Assembly: GCA_031425695.1 (NCBI GenBank)
Contig: JANPJV010000133.1
Span: 1 to 6,698 of the forward strand
DNA from: JANPJV01 sp031425695
Lineage (GTDB): Bacteria; Pseudomonadota; Gammaproteobacteria; Xanthomonadales; SZUA-5
Length of the DNA: 6,698 nucleotides
Direction of reading: 5' to 3'
Part shown: piece by piece, positions 4,161 through 6,698 of the stretch
How the letters are laid out: the number at the start of each line of letters is the position of its first letter
Position numbering within the stretch: position 1 is the first letter of the stretch
Translations under genes and position numbers: made by a program
The notes under the pieces: generated by a model
Database searches by the model: none
The model's input: the letters and a program-made list of their open reading frames with translations, nothing else
What the model was told of the DNA's origin: nothing

Positions 4161-6698
4161 CCGTCCGGCGCGGTGTCGGCACTCCCGCGCAAGCTACCCA
4201 GGATGGCATTGATCGCCTCTACTGATACCGGCTTGGTCAGGTGCTTGTCGAACCCTGCGGCAAACGCGCGCTTGCGATCGTCGTCCTGGCCCCAGCCGGT
4301 CAGCGCCACCAGCAGGCAAGCCTTGGCCAAGCGCTGCTCGCGAACGCGGCTGGCTGCCTCGTAGCCATTGCAATGCGGCATGCCGATGTCGAGGAAGGCC
4401 ACGTCCGGCGTCCGCGCGACGATGGCTGCCACCGCAGCCAGCCCGTCGTGGACCACATCGACCTCATGCCCGTGCATGCGCAGCAGCATGGCCAGCGCCG
4501 TGGCGGCATCCGGATTGTCGTCAGCGACCAGAATGCGGCAGTTCGCCGGCGAGGGGTTGACGGTTGGCGTGGCCGACGGGGTGCCCGCATCGTCCACGGC
4601 ACCAGCAGGCAGGCGGAGGATGAACTCGCTCCCCTTCCCAATCCCGTCGCTACGTCCATGGACGCTGCCGCCATGCAGCTCGGCGAGGCTCTTGACCAGC
4701 GCCAGCCCGATGCCCAGGCCGCCGTGCGATCGCTCCAGCGCCGGCGATACCTGCGCGAACATGTCGAATACCTGGTGCATCTGCTCAGCAGTGATGCCGA
4801 TGCCGGTGTCGCGAACGGTAATCTCGATCTCGCCCTCGATGCGCGTGCACCGCAGGTGGATGTGTCCGCCGGGCGGCGTGTACTTGGCCGCGTTCTGCAG
4901 CAGGTTGTAGAGCATCTGGGTGACCCGTGTGGGATCCAGGTGCACCAGCTCCTGGGCCACGCAGTTGTCGACTTCGAGGGTGTGGCCCGCGGCATCGATC
5001 ACGGTGCGCACACCCTCGATCGCGCCCTCGACGATGCTGCGAACCGGCACGCGGCTCTTGCGCAATTCGACCTTGCCGCGGGTGATGCGGGCGACGTCCA
5101 GGAGATCGTCGACCAAGCGCGTCAGCAGTGAAACCTGGCGATCGATCATGCCGACCGCGAAGCTCTGCAGTTCCGTGTCGCCCGCGCCGCGCTGCATCAT
5201 GCTGACCGCATTGCGGATCGGCGCGAGCGGGTTGCGCAGCTCATGGGCGAGCGTCGCCAGGAACTCGTTGCGCCGCTGATCCGCCTCGCGCAGGTCGGCA
5301 TTGAGGGTGCGCAGGCGCAGCTCGCTGTCGTGACGCTCGCTGATGTCGATGGCGATGCCATAGAGCGTAGTCGGCTTGCCGTCGGTGGCATAAACCGCAC
5401 GCCCGCGTTCTTCCATCCGCCGCCATCGGCCATCGGCATGGCGAAATCGGTATTCCGACACATAGTCACGATGCTCGCGAATCGCGTCGGCCACGATCTC
5501 GCGCTGTTGCAGGCGGTCGTCGGCGTGGACCAGGTCGAAAAAGCCCTGCCTGGTGCCGGCAAAGTCGCCGGCGGCAAGCCCGAACAGTTCCTCGAGCTCG
5601 CGGCTCCACCAGACCTTGCTGGTCGCAATATCCAGCGACCACGCGCCCATGCGACCGCCACGCATCGCCAGTGCCAGCACATCGCGACTCTCGCGCAGGC
5701 GCATCTGTGCCTGCTGGCGGTCGGTGATGTCCTCGACCACGCTCACCAGGCGCGCCGGGGTGCCATCGCTCGACCGCAGGCAGCGCCCCGCGAACCGCAC
5801 CCAGCGCCAATCGCCATCCGCGTGCCGAATGCGGTAGGCGCCATCGGCAGGCGTGTCCGATTGCAATACCTGCTGAAGCATTGCCTGGGCCGCCGGGACG
5901 TCATCGGGATGCAAGCTCGTACCGAAGAATTCAGCGCGGGAAAGTGGACCCTGCTCCGGGTCGCGGCCGAAGATTTCGTACATGCGTTGGTTTTCCCAGC
6001 GCGTGAGATCGGTATCCACGTGCCACTCGAAGATCCCCAACCCCGCCGCGTCCGACGCAATCTTCAGCCGCTCGCTGGTCTCGCGCTGGCGTTCCTCGGC
6101 GAGCTTGCGCGAGGTGATGTCCGTCACCAGCACCGCGAAGCCCTCGGTGCGTCCGTCGGGGCCGCGATTCGGCACAAAGTGGGCATCGATCCAGCGCAGC
6201 CCGCCCCGCGAATACTCGACCTGCTTCTGGAAACGCACCTCCTCGCCATCGACGGCGCGCTGCATGAACGGAGCCAGCGCCTCCCACGCGGCCGCGCCCA
6301 GCGCCTCGCGCGCATGCATGCCAGCAAATTCAGCGGCCGGCCGGTCGAACCAGCGCTCGTGCGTGGGATTGACGAACCGATAGCGAAACTGATTGTCGAT
6401 GAAGCTGATCAGCACCGGCAGCGCACCCGCGACCAGTTCCAGGAGCTCGGCTGCCGCGCGATCCTTTTCAGCCGACCTCTTGGCTGCGGTGATGTCGGTC
6501 GAGATGACCGTCAGCCCATTGGCCGACGGGTGGAAATGATTGCTGAACCAGCGATCGAATGGCGGGTAATAGTGCTCGCTACGGATCACCTGCTGCGTCG
6601 CCACCGCCGTATGCGCTTCGCGGTAATACTGGTTCCCGACCGCTTCCGGATAGAGCTCCCAGATCGTTTTCCCGAGCAGCTCCGCGCGGCCACGCTCG
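4151..6698 (-). CDS. Multi-PAS hybrid sensor histidine kinase/response regulator (N-terminus outside window)
   Basis: The 848 visible residues hold, in order: the C-terminal part of a PAS domain (1-74, starting ERGRAELLGKTIWELYPE), three further PAS domains (about 83-198, 207-329, 336-456, each ending in a DIT/DIS motif), and a HisKA domain with phospho-acceptor His485 in AHELRNPL. The HATPase has its N-box around Asn602, DTGIG at 630-634 and GGLGIGLAL at 659-667. A C-terminal receiver (about 721-836) has Asp726/Asp727, phospho-acceptor Asp770, Thr800 and Lys822. All key catalytic residues are present, so an active hybrid kinase is expected, autophosphorylating His485 and passing phosphate to Asp770. 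No membrane segment or HPt domain is visible, so the seen part is cytosolic and onward transfer would need a separate partner. The frame is open through 6698; the GTG at 6604 lies inside a PAS domain and is not the true start. The signal sensed is unknown. The gene converges on the PLD gene. Confidence 0.95.
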   Translation of the reverse strand, partial: ERGRAELLGKTIWELYPEAVGNQYYREAHTAVATQQVIRSEHYYPPFDRWFSNHFHPSANGLTVISTDITAAKRSAEKDRAAAELLELVAGALPVLISFIDNQFRYRFVNPTHERWFDRPAAEFAGMHAREALGAAAWEALAPFMQRAVDGEEVRFQKQVEYSRGGLRWIDAHFVPNRGPDGRTEGFAVLVTDITSRKLAEERQRETSERLKIASDAAGLGIFEWHVDTDLTRWENQRMYEIFGRDPEQGPLSRAEFFGTSLHPDDVPAAQAMLQQVLQSDTPADGAYRIRHADGDWRWVRFAGRCLRSSDGTPARLVSVVEDITDRQQAQMRLRESRDVLALAMRGGRMGAWSLDIATSKVWWSRELEELFGLAAGDFAGTRQGFFDLVHADDRLQQREIVADAIREHRDYVSEYRFRHADGRWRRMEERGRAVYATDGKPTTLYGIAIDISERHDSELRLRTLNADLREADQRRNEFLATLAHELRNPLAPIRNAVSMMQRGAGDTELQSFAVGMIDRQVSLLTRLVDDLLDVARITRGKVELRKSRVPVRSIVEGAIEGVRTVIDAAGHTLEVDNCVAQELVHLDPTRVTQMLYNLLQNAAKYTPPGGHIHLRCTRIEGEIEITVRDTGIGITAEQMHQVFDMFAQVSPALERSHGGLGIGLALVKSLAELHGGSVHGRSDGIGKGSEFILRLPAGAVDDAGTPSATPTVNPSPANCRILVADDNPDAATALAMLLRMHGHEVDVVHDGLAAVAAIVARTPDVAFLDIGMPHCNGYEAASRVREQRLAKACLLVALTGWGQDDDRKRAFAAGFDKHLTKPVSVEAINAILGSLRGSADTAPDGQS

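Overview
The window looks like high-GC gammaproteobacterial chromosome, most likely order Xanthomonadales/Lysobacterales. The main evidence is a long, Gram-negative-type YidC whose TM2/cytoplasmic stretch (YKLSESQYRSMAKMRK) resembles my recollection of Xanthomonas-type YidC. The ribosomal protein L34 and RNase P protein are also proteobacterial in character. The lineage is an inference from remembered family sequences, not from a search.

Layout. From 73 to 2392, on the minus strand, lies the compact housekeeping operon rpmH-rnpA-yidC (transcribed right to left): ribosomal protein L34, the RNase P protein subunit and the membrane insertase. The genes are 11 nt apart or overlap by one base. A good promoter (perfect TTGACA -35, 18-nt spacer, TACTAT) and a GGAG ribosome binding site precede rpmH. 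The 72 nt after yidC hold a short stem-loop and a direct repeat but no gene; the start of mnmE, the usual next gene, is not visible. From 2393 to 2552 is a divergent intergenic region. From 2553 to 4160, on the plus strand, is a phospholipase D-superfamily lipoprotein resembling cardiolipin synthase C. From 4151 to the right edge, on the minus strand, is a large hybrid sensor histidine kinase (at least four PAS domains, HisKA, HATPase, receiver). Its reading frame is open through base 6698, so its N-terminus lies outside the window.

How it fits together. rpmH-rnpA-yidC couples ribosome and RNase P biogenesis to membrane protein insertion, a widely conserved gene order. Two expected neighbours are missing: yidD between rnpA and yidC, and dnaA/oriC upstream of rpmH, where the PLD gene sits instead. 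The PLD gene and the kinase converge with overlapping stop codons and show no functional link beyond adjacency.

No mobile element, CRISPR array, tRNA or rRNA was seen. I found no convincing undescribed system; the points of interest are in gene order, gene boundaries and small structural details.
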